Shown here in pieces: positions 52,162 through 60,156 of a stretch of DNA of 64,000 bases. Both the position numbers and the translations under genes were made by a program. Position 1 is the first letter of the stretch; every line of letters begins with the position of its first letter. The notes beneath the pieces were generated by a model that saw only the letters and a program-made list of their open reading frames with translations, did no database searches and was not told the DNA's origin. Source of the DNA: a virus; IMG/VR virus record IMGVR_UViG_3300027728_000006, positions 1-64,000 of that record; one strand, given 5' to 3'.

Positions 52162-52827
52162 TTATATTTTCCATTCTGTTAAAAATTGAGAGCAATAATC
52201 TACATTTTTAGGTGGGGCGTCTAAATACTCTCCATACCTATCTCCAATAAATTCATTCTGTACGCTGGTAAATGGTAATATTGTTTCTATTGCGAGCCCT
52301 CTGTATTCGTCATATCCTTTTTCGCAAAAATTGTAAAAATTATCTAATTGATCTTCGCATATGATTTGTATCCCAGATTCCGGAAAGCCATGTCTTCTAC
52401 ATGGAAATGAAGTCCATCCGCTTGTGAGGCTGTTTATATAATTTACAATTTTATCCGACATTAAGAATATGTCGGATTCTATATGTATGATTTTTTTATA
52501 ATTAAATTTTTTCGCATATTCCGCAGCAAATGAAAAGCTTCTAAACCAACCTGGATAATCTAGTATACCTTTTCTTCCAAAATTGTTCTGGAAATAAAGT
52601 ATAGAATTTTTGAAATCATCTGACTCTTTATTCGTATCTTGACAGGGAATTGCTTCAACGGATTTAATATTGGGAATGATTGGGCTTCCGTCATCTATCA
52701 TTAATATTTTGTCAGTGTTTAAACTTATAGAGTTGTAAAATTTTAACCATTTTATATATCTATTATCCCAAAGATATTCGCTGTCAGAAAAACTAGTGCA
52801 AAATAATAAAGTTTTTAAATTATTCAT
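52162..52827 (-). CDS. Glycosyltransferase-like protein (GT-A fold)
   Basis: About 221 residues from MNNLKTLLFC. FNYKKIIHIESDIFLMSDKI (near residue 110) places an E-S-D metal motif after a hydrophobic strand, the DxD site of GT-A enzymes; ILMIDDGSPIIP is an upstream strand. It overlaps the previous gene by eight bases. The sugar is unknown. Confidence 0.6.
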   Translation of the reverse strand: MNNLKTLLFCTSFSDSEYLWDNRYIKWLKFYNSISLNTDKILMIDDGSPIIPNIKSVEAIPCQDTNKESDDFKNSILYFQNNFGRKGILDYPGWFRSFSFAAEYAKKFNYKKIIHIESDIFLMSDKIVNYINSLTSGWTSFPCRRHGFPESGIQIICEDQLDNFYNFCEKGYDEYRGLAIETILPFTSVQNEFIGDRYGEYLDAPPKNVDYCSQFLTEWKI

Positions 52828-53053
52828 ACTCCTCAAAATTAAGAAGCAATGGATTTGATTTTCTTGTGCTTTTCAGCGCAATTTTATTATTTAGTTCTGC
52901 TTCTGTTAGAACTACAATTTTTTCAGAGCCTCCAAAGAGAATATTTAAATCATCTTTGTCAAGAACTTGATCTAGCAGGATATTAAAATCTACTTCTGAA
53001 TTTATCTTATTACTTAAAGAAAGTGAAAATTTTTGAACATGTCCTTTTACCAT
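52820..53053 (-). CDS. Hypothetical protein
   Basis: A 77-residue protein starting MVKGHVQKFSLSLSNKINSE, with mixed strand-helix composition (INILLDQVLDKDDLNILFGG). No family is recognised. It lies at the upstream edge of the sugar island. Confidence 0.55.
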   Translation of the reverse strand: MVKGHVQKFSLSLSNKINSEVDFNILLDQVLDKDDLNILFGGSEKIVVLTEAELNNKIALKSTRKSNPLLLNFEEYE

Positions 53054-53091
53054 TAATTATTATGGTAATGTAATGTTTTTTTTAAAATTTT

Positions 53092-53556
53092 TTAATCAAT
53101 ATTTTTAGTATATATATCAGAAACAAATTTAATAGCTTTATTGTAAATATCTTGATAATCTTCTGTGGATGGCATTGAGTAATTAGAGATGGCGTTCAAA
53201 TAGTTCATTTTTTCATCTTTAAGTTTTTTATTTATTTCAAGCACTTCTACTTTTATTTGCTTATTGATATTTTTTTTCCAATTTTTTAAAAAAAAATCAC
53301 TCATCGATTCATCTAAAGCTTCATTCCTTCGATCAGAACAAAATGCATTGAACATAAAAAATACCATATTTGAAATAATGTCCTGAGAAAATCTTGCTTT
53401 TAATTGTTCTAAAACGGCGTTATTTGAAATTTTTATATTTTCAACAAGATTATTAACATTAATGTCTTCTAATATCTCGCTTGGAAGGACTGATGGATCT
53501 TTTTTTTCGTTTTTATTTTTTTTCATATCTCGTTGAGTATATGACATATTACACAT
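53092..53556 (-). CDS. Hypothetical helical protein
   Basis: About 154 residues from MCNMSYTQRDM; other starts (53547, 53526) are possible. After a lysine-rich leader it is helical (NNLVENIKISNNAVLEQLKAR, FFLKNWKKNINKQIKVEVLE). It sits immediately downstream of the RNR large subunit gene. No family is recognised. Confidence 0.5.
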   Translation of the reverse strand: MCNMSYTQRDMKKNKNEKKDPSVLPSEILEDINVNNLVENIKISNNAVLEQLKARFSQDIISNMVFFMFNAFCSDRRNEALDESMSDFFLKNWKKNINKQIKVEVLEINKKLKDEKMNYLNAISNYSMPSTEDYQDIYNKAIKFVSDIYTKNID

Positions 53557-53578
53557 TGAAATGTTGAAGTAAAGCGGA

Positions 53579-55234
53579 TTACGCCTCACAACTTTTACAA
53601 GCCAAGATATTTCTCGACAGTTCCTGACTTGGAGACGCTGATCTTTGATAATAAAACGTTTTAATACCCATTTTCCAACCTTCTATTAGTAAGGTGCTAA
53701 CATCTTTAGCTGGGGTTGATGGTGGGATCATTATATTTAATGATTGACTTTGGTCAATATATTTTTGTCTTTGAGCAGCTTGAATAACAATTTCTTTCTG
53801 CGAAATTTCACCAAAAGTTTTAAACACGTCTCTTTCTTCTTGAGAGAGAAAATCTAAATGCTGAACACTTCCTCCTTTTACCAAAATTGACTTCCACGTT
53901 TGGCTGTCGTCTTTGCCCTTTTGTGTTAAAAGTTTTTTAAGATATGGATTTTTATATGTAAAATTTCCTTTTGCAAGTTTATTAACAAAATAATTACTAT
54001 TAAGAGGCTCAATTGATGGAGAAACTTGACCTAGTATAAAACTAGAAGAAGTCGTTGGGGCGATGGCTAGGGTAGTTACATTTCTACGCCCATATCCTTT
54101 CAATAGTTCCGGCTCGCCAAATATTACGGCAAGATCCTGTGTAGCCTTATCGGATTTCTCTTTGATAGTCTTCCATATTTGATTATTTAGGATTTTAGAT
54201 TCTAGTGATTCGAATGATATCATCTTATCTTGAAGTAAGGAGTGCCAACCTAATACTCCCATACCCAACGCTCTTTGGTTCTTTGCAAACAAATGTGCAG
54301 TTTCCATAAATTTTATGGATTTTGATTTATATATAAATTCTTCGTTAACTGAATCTAAAAAATAAATTAAAGTTTCAATTGCGTCAGTTTCTTTGATTTT
54401 ATCCCAATGAAGTAAATTGAGCGAAGAAAGAACGCAAACAAATGACTCCTCTTCCGAATTAGAAAGTTGAATTTCAGAGCAAAGGTTGCTGTGACTTATT
54501 TTCAGTCCCTTATCCTTATAAACACTTGGAGCATTATTATTAACGGTATCAGTGAATTGAATGTACGGGTAGCCAGTTTCAAACCTTTTTTTAATAATAT
54601 TTGCCCAGGTTTTTCTTTTATCTTTATCTCCATCAACCATTTCTTGCATCCACTTGTCAGTAATAGTGATACCAATGCTCATATTTTGAATCGAATGACC
54701 AATGGATCTAATCTGCAAAAATTCTTCAATATCGGGATGTTCAACTGGAAGGTATGCGGCAAATGACCCTCTTCGAGCAGAACCTTGAGAAATTACATCT
54801 GAAATAGTGCTGAACAGCTCCATGAAATGAACTGGACCGCTTGATTCTCCACCAACGCTTATTTTTGTACCTCTTGATCTAAGATTTCCAAAAAAACCAG
54901 AAGTACCGCCGCCTAGTTTTGACATCATTCCAACTTCAGAAACTTTTGAAAGAATCGATTCCATTTTGTCAGATAAAAAAGAACCAAAGCAACTTACCGG
55001 TAACCCTCTACTGTTTCCAAAATTAGTCCAGACCGGAGTTGCTAAAGAATAAAAACCCATAGACATGTAGTTTTTAAATTTTTCAGCAAATCCATCGATT
55101 CCTAAAATTTTTTCTGCATTATGTGCAATTTGATCTACTCTTTGCTCAGGTGTAGTTTCGCCTTCGAGATAACCGCCTTTGAGAAATTGAACTGAATCTT
55201 CATTTAGCCAGTAATATTTTTGATTTGTATCCAT
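53579..55234 (-). CDS. nrdA: Ribonucleotide reductase large subunit, class Ia
   Basis: A 551-residue protein without an ATP-cone. LPVSCFGSF (C82) and FVCVLSSLN (C267) are the reducing pair; SNLCSEIQL (N250, C252, E254) holds the thiyl radical site. KTFYYQRS near 530 has the two Tyr of the radical path. The C-terminal ACKSCEA (C546, C549) is the thiol shuttle. It turns ribonucleotides into deoxyribonucleotides for phage DNA. Loss of the ATP cone suggests weaker allosteric off-control. The partner nrdB lies 66 bases upstream. Confidence 0.92.
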   Translation of the reverse strand: MDTNQKYYWLNEDSVQFLKGGYLEGETTPEQRVDQIAHNAEKILGIDGFAEKFKNYMSMGFYSLATPVWTNFGNSRGLPVSCFGSFLSDKMESILSKVSEVGMMSKLGGGTSGFFGNLRSRGTKISVGGESSGPVHFMELFSTISDVISQGSARRGSFAAYLPVEHPDIEEFLQIRSIGHSIQNMSIGITITDKWMQEMVDGDKDKRKTWANIIKKRFETGYPYIQFTDTVNNNAPSVYKDKGLKISHSNLCSEIQLSNSEEESFVCVLSSLNLLHWDKIKETDAIETLIYFLDSVNEEFIYKSKSIKFMETAHLFAKNQRALGMGVLGWHSLLQDKMISFESLESKILNNQIWKTIKEKSDKATQDLAVIFGEPELLKGYGRRNVTTLAIAPTTSSSFILGQVSPSIEPLNSNYFVNKLAKGNFTYKNPYLKKLLTQKGKDDSQTWKSILVKGGSVQHLDFLSQEERDVFKTFGEISQKEIVIQAAQRQKYIDQSQSLNIMIPPSTPAKDVSTLLIEGWKMGIKTFYYQRSASPSQELSRNILACKSCEA

Positions 55235-55300
55235 ATATAAAAATTTTATACTTTAGAATAACAGAATTTTTACTGTTATCAAGCAAATAAAATTTAATTT

Positions 55301-56290
55301 TTAAAAAAGATCGTCTTCAGAAAACGACTGGGAGTTTTTTGAATATTCGGTCGGACGAGAATTGAAAAAATCAGTTTTGCCGTTGCCCAAAAGCTGCTCA
55401 TCAAACCACATTGTTTTATGAATAGCATCTTTATCTACTTCAAATAATTTTGCAAATCCGATTTCAGACAATGCGTGGTTCATTCTGTTTTTAATAAACT
55501 CTTTTAAGAGGGGAGAGTTGAAAGTATCGTGATCGTATCCATTTACAATCCATTCTATAATTTGACATTCATGCTCTATTGCTTCTTCAGCTTCTGAGCG
55601 AATTTTCTCTACAAGTTCTTCATCGAACAACTCTGGATATTCAGATCTAATTGTATTGATGATTTTAATCCCTATTTTAGCGTGCAAATCTTCCTCTCTT
55701 GAGGTATATTCAACTTGTTTGTTTGTATCTTTTAATACGTTTTTAAATTTTCCAAACCAATTGATTGTATAAAATTGAGAAAAAAGAGCAATATTTTCTA
55801 CAAACAGAGTAAAAAGAATAATGGAGTAAACGAATTGTTTTTTATTGTCTTCATGAAATCTACGAAGATACTTTTTAAGATAATTTACCCGCCCTTTGAT
55901 AATCTTCTCTTTTAAGATCATGTCGAAAGAGTCTTCAATTCCAAGAACTTCAAGAAGCCTTGAATATGCATGACCGTGAATAACCTCTATATTAGCCATA
56001 ACGTACCCAAGATCATTTAGGCTTGGGTGAGGCAAGTTGTCTCCAAGTTTAGCCCAAAACTTTTTAACAGAAATTTCTAATTGACCTATCGTTGACAAAG
56101 ATCTGACAATAATTTCTTTCTCTCTTTCTGATAACTTGACTTTAAAATCTTGGATGTCAGACTGAAAATTGAATTCTATATCTGTCCAAAATCCATTATG
56201 CATCGCTAAAATAAAATCTTTAGACCATGGATAAAAATCTGGTTTCAAGGGGATAACTTCGTCAAATATTTTTACAGTTTTATTTTCCAT
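55301..56290 (-). CDS. nrdB: Ribonucleotide reductase small subunit, class Ia
   Basis: A 329-residue protein. The metal ligands appear in order: E72 (QLEIS), E102 and H105 (NIEVIHGHAYS), E165 (FVENIAL), and E200 and H203 (REEDLHAKIG). Y109, seven residues after E102, is the tyrosyl radical position. The C-terminal SFSEDDLF is the docking tail for the large subunit. It uses a di-iron or Mn/Fe centre to start the radical. Start at ATG 56288-56290. Confidence 0.92.
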   Translation of the reverse strand: MENKTVKIFDEVIPLKPDFYPWSKDFILAMHNGFWTDIEFNFQSDIQDFKVKLSEREKEIIVRSLSTIGQLEISVKKFWAKLGDNLPHPSLNDLGYVMANIEVIHGHAYSRLLEVLGIEDSFDMILKEKIIKGRVNYLKKYLRRFHEDNKKQFVYSIILFTLFVENIALFSQFYTINWFGKFKNVLKDTNKQVEYTSREEDLHAKIGIKIINTIRSEYPELFDEELVEKIRSEAEEAIEHECQIIEWIVNGYDHDTFNSPLLKEFIKNRMNHALSEIGFAKLFEVDKDAIHKTMWFDEQLLGNGKTDFFNSRPTEYSKNSQSFSEDDLF

Positions 56291-56381
56291 ATTGTTTTAG
56301 TAATGGAAAATTACACGTTTTTTAGAACGATGTCAATAAGCGAAGAGATATTGAAATAATAAACCAAATCAAGTGTATCTT

Positions 56382-56777
56382 TTAGTTTTCTATTGAAATT
56401 CCGAATTTTTTAAGCTTTTGGTTTGCTTTTGAGGTTTTTTGGTCTGCTAATTGAGCAGAATGCTTGACGCCATTTTCTTTTTCGTAATTTTTATAAAATT
56501 GTTTTTTAACAGGATCAGACATTTCTCCACCACGCTTTTCAGAAAGCTCTTTGCTTTCTTTTAATAAGTCTCCGATTGTTCCTTTTTTGTTCCTACTTTT
56601 TTCTACAAAGCTTTTCGAGTTGTATGGGTCAATTCTAGAATCTATAGAAATATTAGGAGCAGAATAAATTCTTTCAAATTGAACTCCATCTTTTGAAAAT
56701 TTATGCACTTCATTTACACTTTGAAATATTTCTACTAACTCGTCAGTTTCTGGATGCTTGTATAAATAAATGGGCAT
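56382..56777 (-). CDS. FmdB-like protein without its zinc ribbon
   Basis: A 131-residue protein starting MPIYLYKHPETDELVEIFQS, matching the first strands of the FmdB regulatory/zinc-ribbon family, which normally continues with two CxxC pairs. No Cys remain here; the next part (FERIYSAPNISIDSRID) fits the family's FER..S.P. The rest is charged and helical. The role is unknown; versions are common in phage genomes. Confidence 0.55.
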   Translation of the reverse strand: MPIYLYKHPETDELVEIFQSVNEVHKFSKDGVQFERIYSAPNISIDSRIDPYNSKSFVEKSRNKKGTIGDLLKESKELSEKRGGEMSDPVKKQFYKNYEKENGVKHSAQLADQKTSKANQKLKKFGISIEN

Positions 56778-56778
56778 T

Positions 56779-57867
56779 TTATGACTCTACGATTTTAAGA
56801 ATATGATCTAGCGAATTTGACCAAGTTAATTTCTTGGACATCTTTAATCCATTTTCATTAACTGGATTAGACAAGAATCTTTTCTCCGCCTCTTCGCATG
56901 CTGAAATGAAATCATCTGGATTCCAATCAAAATAACTCCCTTGATTAAAGTCGAGTCCTTTTTTGAAGAAGACTCCGTCGTAGGCTTCTATTTTTCCACT
57001 TGGCTGGACCATAACTGCATTTTCATTATTAGCCCAATCTTTATAAGCATGAGCATTTAATACAACAGCATGTTTTCCAAGGCATACACTTTGGAATTCT
57101 GGAAGCCCCCACCCCTCTCCAGAGGACATTCCTATTGCAATGTCAGAATGATTTAAAAAATCATTGTATAGAGAATTTGTAGGCATGAAACTAAGAAAAT
57201 TAATATTAAAATAATTTACATTGCCTAGTATATTAGAAATAGCTTGATTCTGCTGATTTTGATCAAGAAATGGATTTTGAATGGCGCAATTTAATTCATA
57301 CTTACTATTATTGCCATATTTCTTAGCCCAACTTTGTAACAGCTTGTGATGTTGCTTTCTTTTTTCCAACTTTCCGAAAAGAGCAAAACTGATCTTATCG
57401 TCTCTTGTTTTTTCACTTCTTGAAAAATGAAGGTTATCGAATCCAAGTGGTGCAAAATGAACGTTATTTAGCCCAACTGATTCAAATATGGCTTTTGTGT
57501 AATTAGAAGAAACTATTACGTTCTTTTGATTTCTTAAAATGTTTATTTCTGTTTCGGTTGGGGAATCAAGCTCATAAAATGTAAAAAGCGTTTGATTCTT
57601 TGAAACAGAAGACATTGATCCGTTTATATGCCAAAGTTTAATAGTGGAATTATCCCTAGAGTGCCTAGCTTCGGACTTTGTTGAATTTTTTTGAAGCCAA
57701 TTGAAAAATTCTGTATCTAACTTATCAAATGATGACAGGTCGGCTCGCTCTCCCATTGGGAAGAGGACGGGGTCAATGCTTCTTTGCTTTAAGGCATTAA
57801 GGATTCCGATTGCACAATTTCCAAAGGAAAGCCCGTTTATAGGAAGCTCTAAGGATAGATTCGGCAT
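56779..57867 (-). CDS. Glycosyltransferase family 4-like
   Basis: About 362 residues from MPNLSLELPINGLSFGN. DDKISFALFGKLEKRKQHH (near residue 160; the G.. .KGK region) and GMSSGEGWGLPEFQSVCLGKH (near 255; E....G...E.. motif) define a GT-B, GT4-type enzyme. MPNLSLELPINGLSFGN is a typical N-terminal loop. It shares its ATG with the SSB-tailed gene's stop (TAATATG). The donor and acceptor are unknown. Confidence 0.72.
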   Translation of the reverse strand: MPNLSLELPINGLSFGNCAIGILNALKQRSIDPVLFPMGERADLSSFDKLDTEFFNWLQKNSTKSEARHSRDNSTIKLWHINGSMSSVSKNQTLFTFYELDSPTETEINILRNQKNVIVSSNYTKAIFESVGLNNVHFAPLGFDNLHFSRSEKTRDDKISFALFGKLEKRKQHHKLLQSWAKKYGNNSKYELNCAIQNPFLDQNQQNQAISNILGNVNYFNINFLSFMPTNSLYNDFLNHSDIAIGMSSGEGWGLPEFQSVCLGKHAVVLNAHAYKDWANNENAVMVQPSGKIEAYDGVFFKKGLDFNQGSYFDWNPDDFISACEEAEKRFLSNPVNENGLKMSKKLTWSNSLDHILKIVES

Positions 57868-57868
57868 A

Positions 57869-58159
57869 TTAAAATGGAATTTCGTCGGTGTCTTCTTGAG
57901 AGGGGATCTCAAGAACCTTTGAGGTTGATTGCTGAGAAGAATTTTTCGTTTCTTGAGCAGCGGCTTTTTGTTCGGAAAGGTAAATCCTAAAATTAGGTGT
58001 GTTGTCTCCAGCCTTCTTGTATTGGTTAGAAAAAACCACGACTTCTACCCTTTCTCCGTTTTCAAGTTGGACGTAACCAGTTTTGAACTTATTGCCAGCC
58101 TTAGAGGTTTTTTCCCAAAGGGCTCCAATTTCTTTGTTTTCTTTATTTTTATTTTCCAT
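57869..58159 (-). CDS. DUF736-like protein with an SSB-type C-terminal tip
   Basis: A 96-residue protein. EIGALWEKTSKAGNKFKTGYV, then RVEVVVFSNQYKKAGDNTPNF, and RIYLSEQ are small beta-strand patterns as in the DUF736 group (I.GAFWK...G..Y..G..., ..I.VF.N..K......P.Y.I). The last residues, EDTDEIPF, match the acidic tip (DDDIPF) by which bacterial SSB recruits partners. I infer a phage ssDNA-binding protein; there is no canonical SSB in the window. The next gene downstream is a GT4 enzyme. Confidence 0.6.
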   Translation of the reverse strand: MENKNKENKEIGALWEKTSKAGNKFKTGYVQLENGERVEVVVFSNQYKKAGDNTPNFRIYLSEQKAAAQETKNSSQQSTSKVLEIPSQEDTDEIPF

Positions 58160-58184
58160 ATGAAATCCTATTCTGATATATTTT

Positions 58185-58784
58185 TTATTTCAAGTCAATG
58201 TATTTTATATTATTTTTTGCAAATTTTATAAATTTATTATGCCAGTTTATCACAGTTTGTATAGTTACCCCCATATCTTTTGCAATGTCCGTATACGTTG
58301 TATTTTTATTTGATAGATATTTTTTTTCAATTACTTTTTTTATTTTTTCGTTCCCAAATGATTTTATCAGGGTTTTGATTTTATCAATGTTTTCAGCATT
58401 TAACTCTTCGGTTTGTTTATTTTCACCAGTTCCAAAAATTTCATTCTCTTCCCCAGATTTATTTTCTATGAAGAAGTCAGCTTGAGATGGTATATTTTTT
58501 TTATTTTTATTTATACAATTCAAACAATAATATCTAGCTTGATTAGCCAACCAGGTTGAAAACTTGCTTCCGTAAGATGGATCGTATGATCTAATCGAGT
58601 TGAAGATCACAAAGTTTTTACTCGATAAAATATCGTCTTTTACAAAAGAGGGGCACGCTAAGCTGTACGTATATTTTTTAAATACATCTATGCATATGCC
58701 GCTATGCATTTCTATTAGTTTTTCTGCAGAAAAACTATCTCCGTTTTTTGCCGCCTCTATTAAATTTTGCTCTAAGGTTTTCAT
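58185..58784 (-). CDS. Sigma-70-family RNA polymerase sigma factor
   Basis: A 199-residue protein. NSIRSYDPSYGSKFSTWLAN and QARYYCLN (about residues 63-91) form region 2 (recognition of -10 and core). A variable linker follows, with an acidic stretch. LIKSFGNEKIKKVIEKKYLS and TYTDIAKDMGVTIQTVINW (near 160-180) form region 4, the HTH that reads the -35 box. It likely directs a phage promoter class, perhaps the late plus-strand genes. Start ATG 58782-58784. Confidence 0.82.
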   Translation of the reverse strand: MKTLEQNLIEAAKNGDSFSAEKLIEMHSGICIDVFKKYTYSLACPSFVKDDILSSKNFVIFNSIRSYDPSYGSKFSTWLANQARYYCLNCINKNKKNIPSQADFFIENKSGEENEIFGTGENKQTEELNAENIDKIKTLIKSFGNEKIKKVIEKKYLSNKNTTYTDIAKDMGVTIQTVINWHNKFIKFAKNNIKYIDLK

Positions 58785-59453
58785 TTAAAAAATATTTTTA
58801 ATTTTACTGTTTATCAGGTTTATTGCTGGAATAGACTCAAAAATTATTGAGTTCTGCTCTTTCGAGCAAGTTTTCCACGTTAGGTTTAAATCTGCAATTG
58901 AAGCAATTTGAGGGAGATTTTTACTTTCTGATTCGTGGGCTGGCGGGATGCTGCTGCCATCATCGATGGTTCTATTTAATGTTATTATAATAGAATTCAT
59001 ATAAGATCTGATAAAGTCAGTTTCGTCCAATTCGAATTCTTTAAATCTAAGATCCGAAACTATTGCAATATTACCGCCAGACGTAAAAAATGAATTTATC
59101 TCTGGCATCAGTTTTTTCCACCAATATGTCCCGTCGCTTAGCGATCTTTGAGACTGACCATAAGCAATCAAAATACTTCTTATCTTATTTTTGTCTTCGG
59201 TATCCTCTGTGAAAGCTGAGATACCAAATTTTTCTTTACAAAATGAATTGAGATCTTGCCTGAGAGCATAGGCAAAAGAAAATATCTTTGAGTTTAAACC
59301 CAGATGATTGGAGTACTCTGATAATACTTCGGACAAGGTATTCTTACCGCATCTAGCAAATCCAGAAACCCCAATTATCAGTCCTGAGTCAAAATTTCTA
59401 TTTTGAATCAGAAGCTCCGATAGGAGCTTTTTTTTGCTTTCTTTATCTGGCAT
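58785..59453 (-). CDS. Deoxynucleoside monophosphate kinase (T4 gp1-like)
   Basis: A 222-residue P-loop kinase. LIIGVSGFARCGKNTLSEVLS (residues about 25-45) contains the Walker A GFARCGKNT. IAIVSDLRFKEFELDE (near 129) resembles the D-R-(F/Y) loop of T4 gene 1, and YGQSQRSLSDGTYW (near 98) the lid. These enzymes phosphorylate dGMP, dTMP and modified dNMPs, feeding dNTP supply with nrdAB. It is the first gene of the minus-strand block, next to the divergent region. Confidence 0.85.
   Translation of the reverse strand: MPDKESKKKLLSELLIQNRNFDSGLIIGVSGFARCGKNTLSEVLSEYSNHLGLNSKIFSFAYALRQDLNSFCKEKFGISAFTEDTEDKNKIRSILIAYGQSQRSLSDGTYWWKKLMPEINSFFTSGGNIAIVSDLRFKEFELDETDFIRSYMNSIIITLNRTIDDGSSIPPAHESESKNLPQIASIADLNLTWKTCSKEQNSIIFESIPAINLINSKIKNIF
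59412..59435 (+). terminator. Terminator-like hairpin inside the dNMP kinase start
   Basis: AAGCTCC (59412-59418), loop GATA, GGAGCTT (59423-59429), then a T-run to 59435 form a perfect 7-bp stem and tail on the plus strand. Nothing is known to end there; it would stop plus-strand (antisense) transcripts before the divergent region. It also codes KKKLLSEL, so it could be a coincidence of coding sequence. Confidence 0.4.
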
Positions 59454-59752
59454 GGTGATACCATAGTATTAATTTTAATAATAGTCAAGATTTATTCTCG
59501 GCCATACTAGCGCAGGTAATCATTTTTCGTAGTTCGTATTTTGAAGGGAGCGAAACGCCAGAAACAGGCAGAACGCAAAATCCGAGACTCGCAAGCTCTT
59601 CTGTTTATTTTTTGCATTTAATATAAAACGTAACCTGTCGGAGATATTCGACGCAATAGAATTTATTCTATCATATTTTTATCTGTAATACAAGCTTTTT
59701 TTTTACAAAAAAACAAAATTTGAAAATTATAGCGGAGTCGCCATGATAAATA
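59454..59752. other. Divergent noncoding region; candidate structured RNA
   Basis: No credible gene is seen in about 300 bases between the minus-strand and plus-strand blocks. Bases about 59490-59660 are clearly richer in G and C than the rest. TCTCGG (59496-59501) can pair with CCGAGA (59582-59587), and inside it ATTTTG (59538-59543) with CAAAAT (59576-59581), which stacks directly on the first stem. GTCG/CGAC lies further on. This could be a small noncoding RNA, an untranslated leader or an origin-like site. Promoters for both blocks are expected here. Confidence 0.35.
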
Positions 59753-60139
59753 ATGCCGGACTTTATACATTTAGGAATATCAATAGGAAGTATTGTTTTT
59801 CTCATACAGCAAACTGACTTTGTGTACGAGTATTTTAGCCTTTTCACGCGAATCACTAAAAATAAAAAGCTTGAAGAATTTTTAAAATTCGACTATTACC
59901 AGAATTCAAATGGATATTCCAGCTATGTAGAATTTATCTGCTCAAGAGATTGGTCTGAAAACTTTATCATGTCATTTTTATCAAAATTGATATCTTGTTT
60001 TTTTTGCTTAAGTTGCTTTTTGAGTACAGCTTGCGCAATCGTGTTATGTTCAAAATTCTTATTTGGATATTTCTTGATATCCGTATTGACGTTCTATATA
60101 CTTTTTAAAATAAAAAACGCCATTTTTAATAAAAAATAA
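59753..60139 (+). CDS. Membrane protein with two predicted helices
   Basis: A 128-residue protein from ATG 59753. After a polar N-terminal half (LIQQTDFVYEYFSLFTRITK, then YSSYVEFICSRDWSENF) come two hydrophobic segments about residues 80-100 (LISCFFCLSCFLSTACAIVL) and 104-120 (FGYFLISVLTFYILFK), and a lysine-rich end. A holin-like or lysis-associated role suits the size and position before prohead-like genes; not shown. A second ATG at 59743 is in another frame. Confidence 0.5.
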   Translation: MPDFIHLGISIGSIVFLIQQTDFVYEYFSLFTRITKNKKLEEFLKFDYYQNSNGYSSYVEFICSRDWSENFIMSFLSKLISCFFCLSCFLSTACAIVLCSKFLFGYFLISVLTFYILFKIKNAIFNKK

Positions 60140-60142
60140 GTG

Positions 60143-60148
60143 TATAAT
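60143..60148 (+). promoter_or_regulatory. TATAAT box ahead of the prohead-type genes
   Basis: TATAAT lies eight bases before ATG 60157 in AAGTGTATAATAAAATATT. It may be a -10-like or late-promoter element, though it is so close to the ATG that transcription would start at or within the codon. AAGTGTATA also occurs at the left plus-strand block start. Confidence 0.25.
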
Positions 60149-60156
60149 AAAATATT

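Noticed and set aside
59490-59660. Known riboswitch or RNase P/6S RNA in the GC-rich patch
   Set aside because: No core motif of these classes is seen; kept only as an unclassified structure.
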